Part shown: in pieces, positions 45,335 through 55,304 of the stretch
Numbering within the stretch: the first letter of the stretch is position 1
Layout of the letters: every line of letters starts with the position of its first letter
NCBI RefSeq assembly: GCF_000186865.1
Contig: NW_008705583.1
Location: forward strand, 251,673-315,672
Direction of reading: 5' to 3'
Length of the DNA: 64,000 nucleotides
Origin: Aureococcus anophagefferens
Taxonomy: Eukaryota > Sar > Pelagophyceae > Pelagomonadales > Pelagomonadaceae
Made by a program: the position numbers and the translations under genes
The notes under the pieces: generated by a model
Told to the model about the DNA's origin: nothing
Databases searched by the model: none
The model's input: the letters and a program-made list of their open reading frames with translations, nothing else

Positions 45335-46414
45335 CTAGCCGAGGTCGAAGCCCTCGTCGCCCGCCTCGACGACCTCCGCGTCGTCGTCGGCGATGGGCGG
45401 CGGCGCGCCCGCGCGCTCCGTCGGCTCCGGGTCGTCGCCCTCGCCGTTCCAGTGGTAGCCGACGCAGCAGCCCTTGACGGCCATGAACGCGTCGAAGTCC
45501 ATCTTCTTCTTGTGCGGGCAGCAGCCCCACCACTTCATGGTCTCGTGGAAGACGGGCGTGCCGTAGTGGTAGGAACAGGCGCGGGGCCCGTTGTCGTCGG
45601 GGTGGAACTTGGCCTGGCAGCCCTTGTGCTGGCACCGGAAGGAGCCGTCGTCGTATTTCACGACCTTGGGCTTGGCCTTGGTCCCCGTGGACTTGGCGAA
45701 GGACTGGGCGCCCGTGGCCGCGGACTTGCCCTCGTCGGACTTGTTGTAGCCGTCGATGGACTTGACGGGCGCGCAGGGCGCGCACTTCGTCGCAACGAAT
45801 TTGTCGTCCGCGGGCTCCTTCTTCGGCGGCGCCTTCGGCGGCTCCGCGGAGTGGCGGCCGACGGCGCAGGTCGGGAGCTTCTGGAAGTCCTCCCAGTCCA
45901 TGGCCGACTTCTTCGGGCAGCAGGTCCAGCCCTTGTTGCAGTCGTGGAAGAACGGCGGCGACACGTGGTGGTGGCAGCCGCCCTCCGGGTTGTCGTCCGG
46001 GTCGAAGAGCTGGTTGCACCCGAAGTTCTTGCAGCGCACCTTGCCGATGGCGAAGACGCGCTTCGCCTCGGCCTCCTCGGCGGCCTTGCGCTCCGCGTCC
46101 GCCGCGGCCTGCGCGACGTCGCCGAGCGCGTTCGACGTCCCGGGGACGATGAAGACCTCGTCCTTCGTCTTGAGGACCTGCTCGACGACGTCCTCGAGGC
46201 CGATGGCTTCGAAGTTGCCGTCGTCGTCCTTCTTGGCGAAGTGGACCTCGTCGACGTTCAGCAGGTGGTCCTTGTGCTTGGCGTTGTAGGTGTCGACGGA
46301 GAAGCCGAGGAGTTTGGCCACGGGGCCCGGGCGCCAGCCCTTGGGCACCGTGAATTTCGTGGCCATGTGGTGCGCCTCGTCCTCGCCCTCCTTGTAACTC
46401 ACGAACAGCTTCAT
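45335..46414 (-). CDS. CHORD-domain protein (RAR1/CHORDC1-like)
   Basis: A 359-residue protein with two zinc-binding CHORD domains. CHORD 1 spans about residues 125-187 (RCKNFGCNQLFDPDDN, CHHHVSPPFFHDCNKGWTCC, CAVGRH). CHORD 2 spans about 258-322 (RCQHKGCQAKFHPDDN, CSYHYGTPVFHETMKWWGCC, CCVGYHW). In plants the two-CHORD protein RAR1 works with SGT1 and HSP90 to stabilise NLR immune receptors; the animal form is an HSP90 co-chaperone. The first 100 residues form another small domain (KLFVSYKEGEDEAHHM and onward). No C-terminal CS domain follows, so the layout is plant RAR1-like. The C-terminus is acidic. Confidence 0.92.
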   Translation of the reverse strand: MKLFVSYKEGEDEAHHMATKFTVPKGWRPGPVAKLLGFSVDTYNAKHKDHLLNVDEVHFAKKDDDGNFEAIGLEDVVEQVLKTKDEVFIVPGTSNALGDVAQAAADAERKAAEEAEAKRVFAIGKVRCKNFGCNQLFDPDDNPEGGCHHHVSPPFFHDCNKGWTCCPKKSAMDWEDFQKLPTCAVGRHSAEPPKAPPKKEPADDKFVATKCAPCAPVKSIDGYNKSDEGKSAATGAQSFAKSTGTKAKPKVVKYDDGSFRCQHKGCQAKFHPDDNGPRACSYHYGTPVFHETMKWWGCCPHKKKMDFDAFMAVKGCCVGYHWNGEGDDPEPTERAGAPPPIADDDAEVVEAGDEGFDLG

Positions 46415-46713
46415 CGTCGACGAACGCGGCGCGAACGACGACAGACGACGGCGCAGCGGACTTGGCGACAGGCGCTTCGGCTTGTGGAGACGCCGTCTCA
46501 TCGACACCTGGAGGCACCACCAGCCGTCGTGCGCGCCGACCCGACGCTCGCAACGCCCTCCAGACGCGCCTGCCTGCACGCCGGTAGCAACGCAGCACGT
46601 AGCGGCGCGCCGCCGCCGAGTCTCGCGCCGCGCCGGCCGCGCGCGCGCACCATCAGCGCTCGCCGAGCCCACCGCCGCCCTCGACGCCGCGCGCGCGCGC
46701 CCGCGAACGCACC
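46415..46713. promoter_or_regulatory. Divergent promoter between CHORD gene and Derlin
   Basis: 299 bp between the start codons. GC-rich, with no TATA box or repeat recognised. Confidence 0.3.
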
Positions 46714-47499
46714 ATGGCGGCCGTGGACCCCTGGAGCTGGTACACGGAGATCCCCGTCGTGTCGCGCGTCTACCTGACGGCGAGCTTCGTGACCACCGCG
46801 GCGTGCGCGCTCGACCTCGTGAGCCCGTTCGCGCTCTACTACAACTTCAGCCTCATCTTCCACAAGGGCCAGCTCTGGCGCCTGGCGACGAACTTCTTCT
46901 TCTTCGGCATGTTCAGCCTCGACTTCCTCTTCCACCTCTACTTCCTCGTGCGCTACTGCCGGCTGCTCGAGGAGGGCGAGTTCCGCGGGCGCACGCTCGA
47001 CTTCGTCGTCATGCTCGGCTTCGGCGCGGGCGTCATGCTGCTCTTCGCGCCCCTGCTGAGCGTCCACTTCCTCGGGTCGTCCCTCGCCTTCATGATGGTC
47101 TACGTCTGGGGCCGGCGCAACGACGCGGTCCGCATGTCGTTCCTGGGGCTCTTCCCGTTTACCGCGCCGTACCTGCCCTGGGTGCTCCTGGCCTTCTCCG
47201 TGCTCCTGGGCAACCCGGCGACGACGGACCTCGTCGGCATCGCCGTCGGCCACGCCTACTACTACCTCGAGTACGTCTACCCGAAGCTCGCGGAGATCCG
47301 CGGCTTCCGGCTCCGGCGCGTCATCGTCGTGCCCGAACGCGCGCGCCGCGCGCTGTCGGGCCAGCCGCGCCCGCGGCGACCGGCGGCCTTCGTCCCGCCG
47401 CCGGACCTCGCCGGCGCCGACGCGGACGGCGCGGCCGCGGACGACGGCGCCGCGGACGGCGCCGCGGCGGACCCGCCGCCGCGCGCGCACCAGGACTAA
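46714..47499 (+). CDS. Derlin (DER1-like ER-associated degradation protein)
   Basis: A 261-residue rhomboid-pseudoprotease-like protein of the Derlin family, which forms part of the ER retrotranslocation channel. The N-terminus DPWSWYTEIPVVSRVYLTASFVTT is the classic Derlin start. FHKGQLWRLATNFFFFG and six hydrophobic segments follow, with the family's GHAYYYLEYVYPKL motif near residue 180. The ~60-residue tail is Ala/Asp/Pro-rich and lacks an obvious SHP box for p97. Without a plastid leader this is probably the host ER form. It acts in the same pathway as UFD1 proteins, one of which lies at 8996. Confidence 0.93.
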   Translation: MAAVDPWSWYTEIPVVSRVYLTASFVTTAACALDLVSPFALYYNFSLIFHKGQLWRLATNFFFFGMFSLDFLFHLYFLVRYCRLLEEGEFRGRTLDFVVMLGFGAGVMLLFAPLLSVHFLGSSLAFMMVYVWGRRNDAVRMSFLGLFPFTAPYLPWVLLAFSVLLGNPATTDLVGIAVGHAYYYLEYVYPKLAEIRGFRLRRVIVVPERARRALSGQPRPRRPAAFVPPPDLAGADADGAAADDGAADGAAADPPPRAHQD

Positions 47500-47610
47500 G
47501 GCGAGTTTTATCGTGGGGGTTTCCTGCTGCATACGAGTCTTAGGGCGGGTCTCACGTACTTGTGCCCCCCTGGTTCTCGGTGGTTGGATTCTCGGCGGCC
47601 CCTGGAAGCG

Positions 47611-48396
47611 TCAGGGGTCGCGGTCGACCTGCGCGAGGATGCGCGCGCGGATCGCGGGGACGTGGGCCTCGCCGCGCGGGTCGTCGGGCAGGTCGTGCTT
47701 GCCGACGCCGTCCTCGGGGTAGGCCAGCGTGCCCCGCCCGCACGCGTGGCAGTACAACCCGAGGTAGCCGCGCCAGGACGCGACGTCGACCGCGTACTCG
47801 GGCACGCCTTTGACGAGGCGGTCCGCGCGGTCCTCCTTGCGCTCCGCCGGCGACCGCGCCCGGGCGAAGTCGTGGACCATGCCGTCGAGGACCCGCGACA
47901 CGTCCGACGGCGAGTCGCGCGCCGCCGCGGGCGCGAACGCGGAGCCCGGGCGGTTTCGCGAGAGGCACGGGCACCGGTACGCGACGCAGCCCCGCGGCGG
48001 GCCGCCGTCGAGCGGCGTGAATGTCGCGCGCCGGCACGCGGACAGGGGCACGACCCGCGTGATGTTGTTTTCCAGGTCCACGCGCCGGTCTATCCGCGGG
48101 ATGAGGACGTCGTCGCGGAGGAAGTCGGAGACGGCGCGCGCGTCGTCGACGACGCCCGCCCGGGACCAGCTCGAGGACGCCTGGAGCAGCCGCCCGTTGA
48201 TGTCGTCGGGGTGGGGCGCCGCGTGCTCGACGACGGCGTGGACGACGGAGTGGTCGTTGTCGAGCCGTTGGAATACGAAATCGCCGACGGCCGAGAGGAC
48301 GCGCGCGATGGGCGACGTGGGGCTCCCGAGGGAGCCGCCGCGGGACCTCGGCGATCTCGGCGACTTGTCGGGGCTCACGAAGGCGACGCGGTCCAT
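47611..48396 (-). CDS. Hypothetical cysteine-containing protein
   Basis: A 261-residue protein from MDRVAFVSPDKSPRS. Ser/Pro-rich for the first 30 residues. After residue 35 it looks globular (ARVLSAVGDFVFQRLDN; DDVLIPRIDRRVDLENN). Cys pairs at GCVAYRCPC and YCHACGRG could bind zinc. I recognise no family. The frame is open 63 codons further upstream, but that part is low-complexity and Arg-rich. Confidence 0.6.
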   Translation of the reverse strand: MDRVAFVSPDKSPRSPRSRGGSLGSPTSPIARVLSAVGDFVFQRLDNDHSVVHAVVEHAAPHPDDINGRLLQASSSWSRAGVVDDARAVSDFLRDDVLIPRIDRRVDLENNITRVVPLSACRRATFTPLDGGPPRGCVAYRCPCLSRNRPGSAFAPAAARDSPSDVSRVLDGMVHDFARARSPAERKEDRADRLVKGVPEYAVDVASWRGYLGLYCHACGRGTLAYPEDGVGKHDLPDDPRGEAHVPAIRARILAQVDRDP

Positions 48397-49033
48397 GGGC
48401 GTGTTTGGATCTTTGAATCCGGCGAGGCTTCGGCGAATCCGGCGAGTAGTTTGAACGAATCGCAAGCCTGTGCTTGCCCAGGCGCGTCGCGCTCGTCGGC
48501 GGGCCTCCAAGGCGCAGACGGGCGTCGCAAGGGCTCGGGGAGTCGTGCTTGGGCGGCGCGTGGGCGGTTTCTTCGGACGACACACGGAGCGTGCCTCGGA
48601 CGGCGCGCTTGGAGCGCGAGAATCAGTTCAAATGTGACTCTCACTTCCTCGAACTGTGGTCGACACGCCGGCCGGCTCGGTGCCGCGCACGCCTCGACGT
48701 TGTGGGCCGAGGAGTTCAGTGCGCTGAGCCGCAGCCACCGCCTTATCGCAGTTTACTGGGCGCCCTCGCGGCGACCACGCGACCTCGCGATCTCGCGCTG
48801 CGCCGCGTTCCCCGGTTCGCGAGCGGCGGCTCGCACGGAGCTTCTGCGCCGTGCAACCGGACACAAAAAGCGACGACCCCCGCTCACACATCCCCCGCCG
48901 GGGGTCGCGCGAGAACTCCCCGTCAGCGCGTAAGGCTGTGCATCGAGCTAGGTTGAACTCCGGTTGCAGGCTAGTTGCTGCGGCCTCGAGCCGAGGAGCT
49001 GTGCCCGCAGCCGCCGCGCCCGCGCAACGCGCG
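48397..49033. other. 637 bp without a recognised gene
   Basis: Contains no reading frame that looks protein-like and no repeat of note. It must hold the promoters of the divergent genes at 48396 and 49034, and possibly a 5' UTR or a missed first exon. Confidence 0.4.
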
Positions 49034-50955
49034 ATGTCGTCGCCGCGGCACTCGCGCCAGCGGCGGCCGCCCTGGGGCGACGGCCAGACGGTGCTGCTGC
49101 GGTCCGCGGGCCTGGGCCTCGCGCTGAGCGTCTTCGCCGTCGCCGCGGTCATGGTGCCGAGCGTCTGGGGCGACGCGGCGGCCTGGGCGCGGAGCAACGA
49201 CGGCGACGCCTGCGAGCGCGTCGAGGACCGGGCGGACCGCTGCGGCTTCGTGCGCGGCGCCTGCGGCGGCCTCGCGCGCGGCGTCGACTACCTCGCGTTC
49301 GTCTACTGCGGCGGCGGCGGCCGCGAGGGCCTGCGGCTCGCGGCGCTCAGGGCAGGAAAAGGGTGATTCAACGTCGCTTCAACGTGAGTGTTCCGCGCGC
49401 GCGCGTTTCGGAAACAGCACCCACGCTTCGAGAGCGCTCCGAGAGATGATCGCTCGTTCAAAAATCAGCCGAAACGAGCGGAAAACGACCGAGATAGGAG
49501 CCTTTGAAGTTGGGAATTTCGCACCCTTTTCCTGCCCAGGCGGCGCTCTCGCTCTGGCTCGTGCTCCTCCTCTCCCTCCTCGGCACGACGGCGGACGTCT
49601 TCTTCATCGAGCAGCTGGACTTCATGGCGAAGCGGCTGCGCCTGAGCGACGACGTCGCGGGCGCGACGTTGATGGCGCTCGGCAACGGCGCGCCGGACGT
49701 CTTCACGGCGTGGAACGCGATCCAGAACGCGGCGGATTTCCCGCTGGTGCTGGCGGAGCTGCTGGGCGCGTCGATCTTCATCACGACGGTCGTGCTGGGC
49801 GTCGTGATTCTCGCCGCGCACGGCCGCGCGCGCGCGCGGCGGCTCGAGCTACAGGCGGGCGGCGACGGCGACGAGGCGCCGTGCCAGGTCGACGCGCGGC
49901 CGTTCGCGCGGGACGTGTCCGTGCTCGGCCTGTCCATCTTCGCCATCTCCTGCTGCGCCCTGGACCGGTCCATCGACGTCACGGAGTCGGCCGCGCTGCT
50001 GGGGTTGTACGCGTGCTACGTTTTAGCGATCGTCTACGCGCAGCGCGGCGACAAGGACGCGGGCTCCGACGACGAGCGCGACCGCGTCGCGGCGGCGCCG
50101 CTGCTCGCGGCGGGCGACGCGCCGGGGGGGCTGCGGCTGCGGGGCGTGCACTGGGGCGAGTCGCCGTCCGCGTGGGACCGCGTCGTCCACGTCGCCGAGT
50201 GGCCCTTCTCCGCGGCGCGCCACGCGTCGATCCCGCCGGCGACCTTCGACGACTGGTCCGAGGGCCGTCGGCGGCTCGCGGCCTGCGCCGTGGCCGGCGC
50301 CGTCGTCGTCGTCGTCCTCGACTTCGGGCTCGGCGGCGACGCGCGCGCGCTCGTCGCGGCCGGGCCCGACGGCCCGCCGCCTTTAGTCTTCGCGGCGGGC
50401 GCCGGCGGCGGCCTCGCGGCGCTGGCCTACGCGTGCACGGGCGGCGCGGCGCCCCACCGCCACGCGCAGACGGCGCTCGTCGCGCTCGGGTTTTTGGCGA
50501 CCGTCGCGTGGCTCGATTTGCTCGCGTCCGAGACCGTCGCGGTGCTCGAGTCGCTGGGCGCGGCCGCGGGGCTGTCGTCGGCGGTGCTCGGCGTCACGGC
50601 GCTGGCCTGGGGCAACTGCATCGGCGACCTCGTCGCCGACGGCGCCGTCGCGCGCGCGGGCCACGCGCGCATGGCCGTGGCCTCCGTGTTCAACAGCCCG
50701 CTCTTCTCGCAGATCAACGCGCTCGGCGTGCCCGTGGCCTACTACTGCTACTTCCACGGGCCCCTGCGCATCGCCCTCGACCCCCAGGCGGTCCTCTCCT
50801 TCGCCGTCGTCGCCGCGTCCATCCTCGCGACCGCGCTCGTCGCGCGCGCGAACGACGGCGCGCTGCCGAGGCACCACGCGTTCACGCTCTTCGGCCTCTA
50901 CGCGGCCTACGTCGCCGCCGCCGTCGCCGTCGAGCTCCACCGCGTCTCGTCCTAG
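49034..50955 (+). CDS. K+-dependent Na+/Ca2+ exchanger-type cation antiporter, introner-split
   Basis: Exons 49034-49339 and 49540-50955 give 573 residues. Membrane cation exchanger of the CaCA superfamily (NCKX/CCX type). Alpha-1 repeat: GATLMALGNGAPDVFTAWNA with the GNGAPD core near residue 150. Alpha-2 repeat: ALAWGNCIGDLVADGAVARAGH near residue 460. About eleven hydrophobic segments surround them, with an Asp/Glu-rich cytosolic loop between the halves (residues 260-300). An N-terminal hydrophobic segment (LGLALSVFAVAAVMVPSV) acts as signal or anchor. The introner at codon phase 0 is removed to rejoin GLRLAALSLWLV. Exchange of Ca2+ for Na+ or H+ is inferred from the family. Confidence 0.92.
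49348..49539 (+). mobile_element. Introner element B (family 1) in the cation exchanger
   Basis: 192 bp, the same length as copy A. Ends CAGGGCAGGAAAAGGG and its complement CCCTTTTCCTGCCCAG. The 8-bp duplication GCGGCGCT is at 49340-49347 and 49540-49547. The intron is 49340-49539 (200 bp), GC-AG. Confidence 0.95.
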
Positions 50956-51077
50956 CGCCCCGCGCCTCGTCCACTTCCTCGTCCGCCGTTAACCTGTGTC
51001 GTCGTTGCCGGGAACTGGGGCTTCAACGTGCCCTCGCGCGCGTTGGCATGGCAGCCCGACCGAGGCCGCGCTGAGGC

Positions 51078-54000
51078 ATGGAGGACTCCGCCGAGGCGGC
51101 GGCGCCGCCCGCCGAGGAGGCGTCTTTGTCGGCCGAGGAGGCCGCCGAGGAGCCGCCGCCGCGCGAGCTCCTGCCCCACGAGGTCGCGCAGCAGAAGGCC
51201 GACGCGGCGCGGGCGACCCTGAATCGCAACGTGGCGCACCGCGCGTCGCTGGGCATGCTCGGCGCGGACATCTTCAACGAGCAGAAGACCGTGGACGCGG
51301 AGCTCGAGGCCCAGAATGCGAAGAAGCCCAAGAAGGCCAAGCAGGCGGGCGGGCCGACGCTCCGGGAGCGGCTCGGCCGGGGCGCCAAGTACGCGTACGC
51401 GGTCGTCTTCCCCTACCTCCACGAGCGGGCCATGGCGCGCCAGCCGGCGACGGGCAAGACGCCGCTCATGATGGTCATGTCGGCGCTGAAGATGACGAAG
51501 CGCGACGCCGCGCGGTTCCTCCGGCTCTTCGAGAAGATCGACTCGAACCACAGCGGCACCATCGACATCGAGGAGTTCTTCGACTACCTGCGCACGGACA
51601 TCAGCGGCTACACGCGCAAGGCCTTCGCCATGATGGAGATCAAGACCGAGGAGATGGGCCAGCACGGCGAGATCGACGCGGCGAAGGCGCGCGCGCTCGC
51701 GAAGAAGGAGCGGCAGAAGGCGCGGCGCGTCAAGAAGCGCGGCGGCACCTACGTGAAGAACATCGAGCTCCACTACGCCGAGTTCTTCGTCGCGCTCTTC
51801 AACTTCCTCACGCTGACGAACGAGCGCATCGTCCGCTTCACGTTCGACCTCATCGACGAGGACAAGAGCGGCTACCTCTCCAAGGACGAGGTCTTCGAGA
51901 TGGTGCGCCTCATGGCGACGACGGAGGAGGAGGTCCAGGCCAAGGTGCAGAAGCTCATGAACGTGCTCGACGCCAACGGCGACGGCCGGCGCGGGAAAAG
52001 CGCGCGACGTTCCCAAAGGCTCCGATCCCGGCCGGTTTCGTTTTCGGCCGATGTTTGGACGAGCGATCATCCCTCGGGGCGCGCTCGACGCGTGGATGCT
52101 TTCTTTCCGGAACGCGCGCGCGCGGCACGCTCACGTTGAAGCGACGTCGAATCACGCAGGCGACGGCGACGTCGAGTTCGAGGAGTTCTACCGCGTCCAC
52201 TGCAAGCTGTCGTCGCTGATGTTCCCGGCCTTCCGGCTGCGGCGCATCCTGCGCATCAAGTGCATGGGCAACCGCTTCTGGCGCCGCTGCGAGAAGAACC
52301 GCGAGAAGATCCAGAAGGCCACGGGCGCCGCGCCCGCGTCCCCGCGAGCGACGCGCCGCGCGGCCGCGCGAAGCCCCGCTGTAGGCAAGAGCCCCCTGGA
52401 GATCTACAAGGACATCATCGAGTCGAACCAGAACGCGGCCTTCGAGCTCGCCGAGGCCGAGCGCCTCGCGGAGGAGGCGCGCCACGCGCACGACGCGTTC
52501 CTCGCGGACCAGGACGGCGACGTCGACCTCTGCGCCGAATTCAAATCTTCAACCCGACTTCAATGTGATCGTACGCGGCGGTTTCGACGCACCCTCTTCG
52601 GCTGCGCTTCGAGAACTCGACGAGAGCAACCGATCCGTCCAAAAGTCGGCCGAATCGACTTCGATGTGACCGAGCTCGAGAGGTTTGAAGTTTGGTCGGG
52701 ACCACGCAAACCAGCGGTCGAATTCGGCACAGGTCGACCTGAGCGAGGACGACCTCCACGCGCTCGCGCGGCAGACCAAGAGCGCCATGGACGGCCTCGA
52801 GGCGGACCAGCACGGCGAGGCGGACAAGGCCGCGCGCGAGCGCGAGCTCAAGAGGAAGCTCCGCGCGGCGACCAAAGGTGGCGCGGCGGCGAAGCGCATC
52901 GCGCTCGCGGCGGGCGTGTCGCTCTACCGCGAGGGCTCGTGGTGGAGCGAGAACGACAAGTACCGCGCGAACCTCGACGCGCGCCTCTTCGCGAGCGACG
53001 CCAAGGTCTACGTGTCCCACGACACGGCCGACGCGCTCGACGACGTCGCGCTGAGCCGCGCGCGCGCCAAGAAGATCGCGGACCTCCACCCGTCGCGGGA
53101 GCAGCTCCTCGTCGCGCTCGAGGCGAAGAAGCACCGCAAGGGCTTCCACCCGCGCGCGCCGCGCAAGTCCATGTTCCAGAAGTTCCTCGGCGCGTCGACG
53201 CGCGGCTTCTTCGGCCGCAAGAAGAAGCCCAAGAAGCCGCCCGCGCCGCCCGCGCCGCCGGCGCCGCCGACGGGGCCCAAGGTCGTCGTCGTCGAGCCCG
53301 CGAAGCCGCCGGCCGCGACGCCGGCCGCGACGCCGGCCGCGACGCCGGCCGCGCCGCCGGCCGCGCCGCCGCCGGCCGCGGACGCGCCGCCGCTCTCGAA
53401 GAAGGAGGCGAAGAAGAAGGCCGCCGAGGACAAGAAGGCCGAGAAGGCGCGGGCGAAGGCGTCCAAGGCCAAGGCCAAGGCCGACGCCAAGCAGGCCAAG
53501 GCCGACGCCAAGGCGGCCAAGAAGGGCGGGGCCGCGGCCGCGGCCGCGCCGGAGGGCGAGGGCGACGCGCCGCCGCTCTCGAAGAAGGAGCTCAAAAAGC
53601 AGAAGGCGGAGGAGAAGAAGGCCGAGAAGGCGCGGGCGAAGGAGGAGAAGGCTCAGGCCAAGGCCGACGCCAAGCAGGCCAAGGCCGACGCCAAGGCGGC
53701 GAAAAAAGGCAAGGGCGCGGCCGCGGCCGCGCCGGAGGGCGAAGGCGACGCGCCGCCGCTCTCGAAGAAGGAGCTCAAGAAGCAGGCCGCCGAGGAGAAG
53801 AAGGCGGCGAAGCTCCAGGCCGCCGAGGCGAAGAAGGCGGAGAAGGCGCGCGTCAAGGAGGAGAAGGCCAAGGCCAAGGCCGAGAAGAAGGGCGGCGCGG
53901 ACGCGGCCGCCAAGAAGGAGGCCAAGGCCCAGGCCGCGGCCGAGAAGAAGGCCGCCAAGGAAGCCGAAAAGGCCGCCAAGGCGCAGGCCGCGGCCGACAA

Positions 54001-54088
54001 AAAGAAGGCCAAGGCCGACGCCGCCGCGGAGAAGAAGGCGGCCAAGGCCAAGGGCCGACCGCCGACCCCCGAAGATTCCCCGACGTAA
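51078..54088 (+). CDS. Multi-EF-hand protein with Lys/Ala-rich tail, two introners
   Basis: Exons 51078-51978, 52160-52521 and 52733-54088 give 872 residues. Four EF-hand-like loops: DSNHSGTIDIEE (about 155), DEDKSGYLSKDE (about 260), DANGDGDVEFEE (about 298) and DQDGDVDLSEDD (about 417). Loops 3 and 4 are completed only when the introners are spliced out, strong evidence for both introns. The tail from residue ~570 is Pro/Ala and then three repeated blocks. Each has APPLSKKE followed by KKA/AEEKKA and AKADAKQAKADAKAAKK, typical of very basic linker proteins. The EF-hand part implies calcium sensing; no enzymatic domain is visible. Cellular site unknown. Confidence 0.85.
51987..52159 (+). mobile_element. 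Introner element C (family 1, antisense) in the EF-hand gene
   Basis: 173 bp, reverse orientation relative to copy B. The duplication GCGACGGC is at 51979-51986 and 52160-52167. The intron is 51979-52159, GC-AG. Splicing completes the EF-hand loop DANGDGDVEFEE. Confidence 0.92.
52530..52732 (+). mobile_element. Introner element D (family 2) in the EF-hand gene
   Basis: 203 bp. Inverted ends CTGCGCCGAATTC and GAATTCGGCACAG. The duplication GTCGACCT is at 52522-52529 and 52733-52740. The intron is 52522-52732 (211 bp), GT-AG. Splicing completes DQDGDVDLSEDD. Confidence 0.95.
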
Positions 54089-54204
54089 GCGCTCGTAGGC
54101 TTACCGGGGCTCGCGCGCACCTCTCTTGCGTGGGGTCGAGGCGGGGCCGCGGGGGACTCGTGGGGCTCGAGGCGGGGCCGCGGGGGACTCGTGGGGCTCT
54201 CGCT

Positions 54205-55266
54205 CTACTTCTTGTCCTTCTTGTCCGAGCACTTGCCCTTCTTCTCGTCGTACTTGCAGCGCTTCTTGTTCTCCTTCGATTTGCAGGCCGTCTTGTCGAG
54301 CTTCTTGCACTTGGTGGTGGATTCGCCGGCGTCGCCGCCGGTGGCCTTGTCCTCGCACGTGTCCTTCTTCCACTTGCAACCCGCGTCCGACTTGCACTCC
54401 GTCTTCGTCGGCTTGTCGGCGCACGTCTCGCCATCTGCGCAGCCAATGCAACCGACGTCGCCGCCCTGGTCGCCGACGTCGCCGGCGTCGTCCTTGCACT
54501 TGTCCTTCTTCCACTTGCAGCCGAGCGCGTCCGACTTGCACGAGTCCTCGCTCGTGTTGTCCTTGCAGCTCCCGCCGCCGGAGGGCTTGTCCTTCTTGTC
54601 CTCGCACTTGCCCTTCTTCTCGTCGTACTTGCAGCGCTTCTTGTTCGCCTTCGATGTGCAGGCCGCCTCGTCGAGCTTCTTGCACTTGGTGGTGGGTTCG
54701 CCGTCGTCGCCGCCGGAGGACTCGTCCTTGCACTTGCCCTTCTTCTCGTCGTACTTGCAGCGCTTCTTGTTCTCCTTCGACTTGCAGGCCGCCTTGTCGA
54801 GCGTCTCGCACTCGGTGGATTCGCCATCGTCGCCGCCGGAGGAGGTGGTGGTGGTTTCGCCGTCGTCGCCGCCGGCGGACTCGTCCTCGCACTTGCCCTT
54901 CTTCCACTTGCAGCCCGCGTCCGACTTGCACTCGGTCTTTGTCGGCTTGTCGGCGCACGTCTCGCCGTCCTCGGTGGATTCGCCGGAGTCGCACGCGGGC
55001 TCCCCGTCGCCGACGGGGGTGCACCGCCCGCAGGACCGGCACTTGTCGAAGCCGTCGACGCCGGACTTGCTCTGGCGGCAGAGCTCGCGCTGCTCCGACG
55101 GGTCGGTCTCGCACGCGATGTCCGCGCACGTCGTGCCCTGGCCACTTTTGAAGCTCGCGTCGCGCTCGCACTCCTGAACCATCGGAGCCGGCGTCGGCGA
55201 GCCGCTGCCCGCGCCGTCGCCGCCGCCCGCCGTCGGAGCCGGCGTCGGCGAGCCGCCGCCCGCGCC

Positions 55267-55304
<38 letters not shown>

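Noticed and set aside
42471..46598. A 1,375-codon minus-strand frame
   Set aside because: Its sequence is low-complexity Arg/Ala and overlaps four genes with recognisable domains, so it is a chance frame.
48397..48585. N-terminal extension of the 47611 gene
   Set aside because: The 63 upstream codons are Arg/Pro/Thr-rich low complexity. The ATG at 48396 begins a more protein-like sequence.
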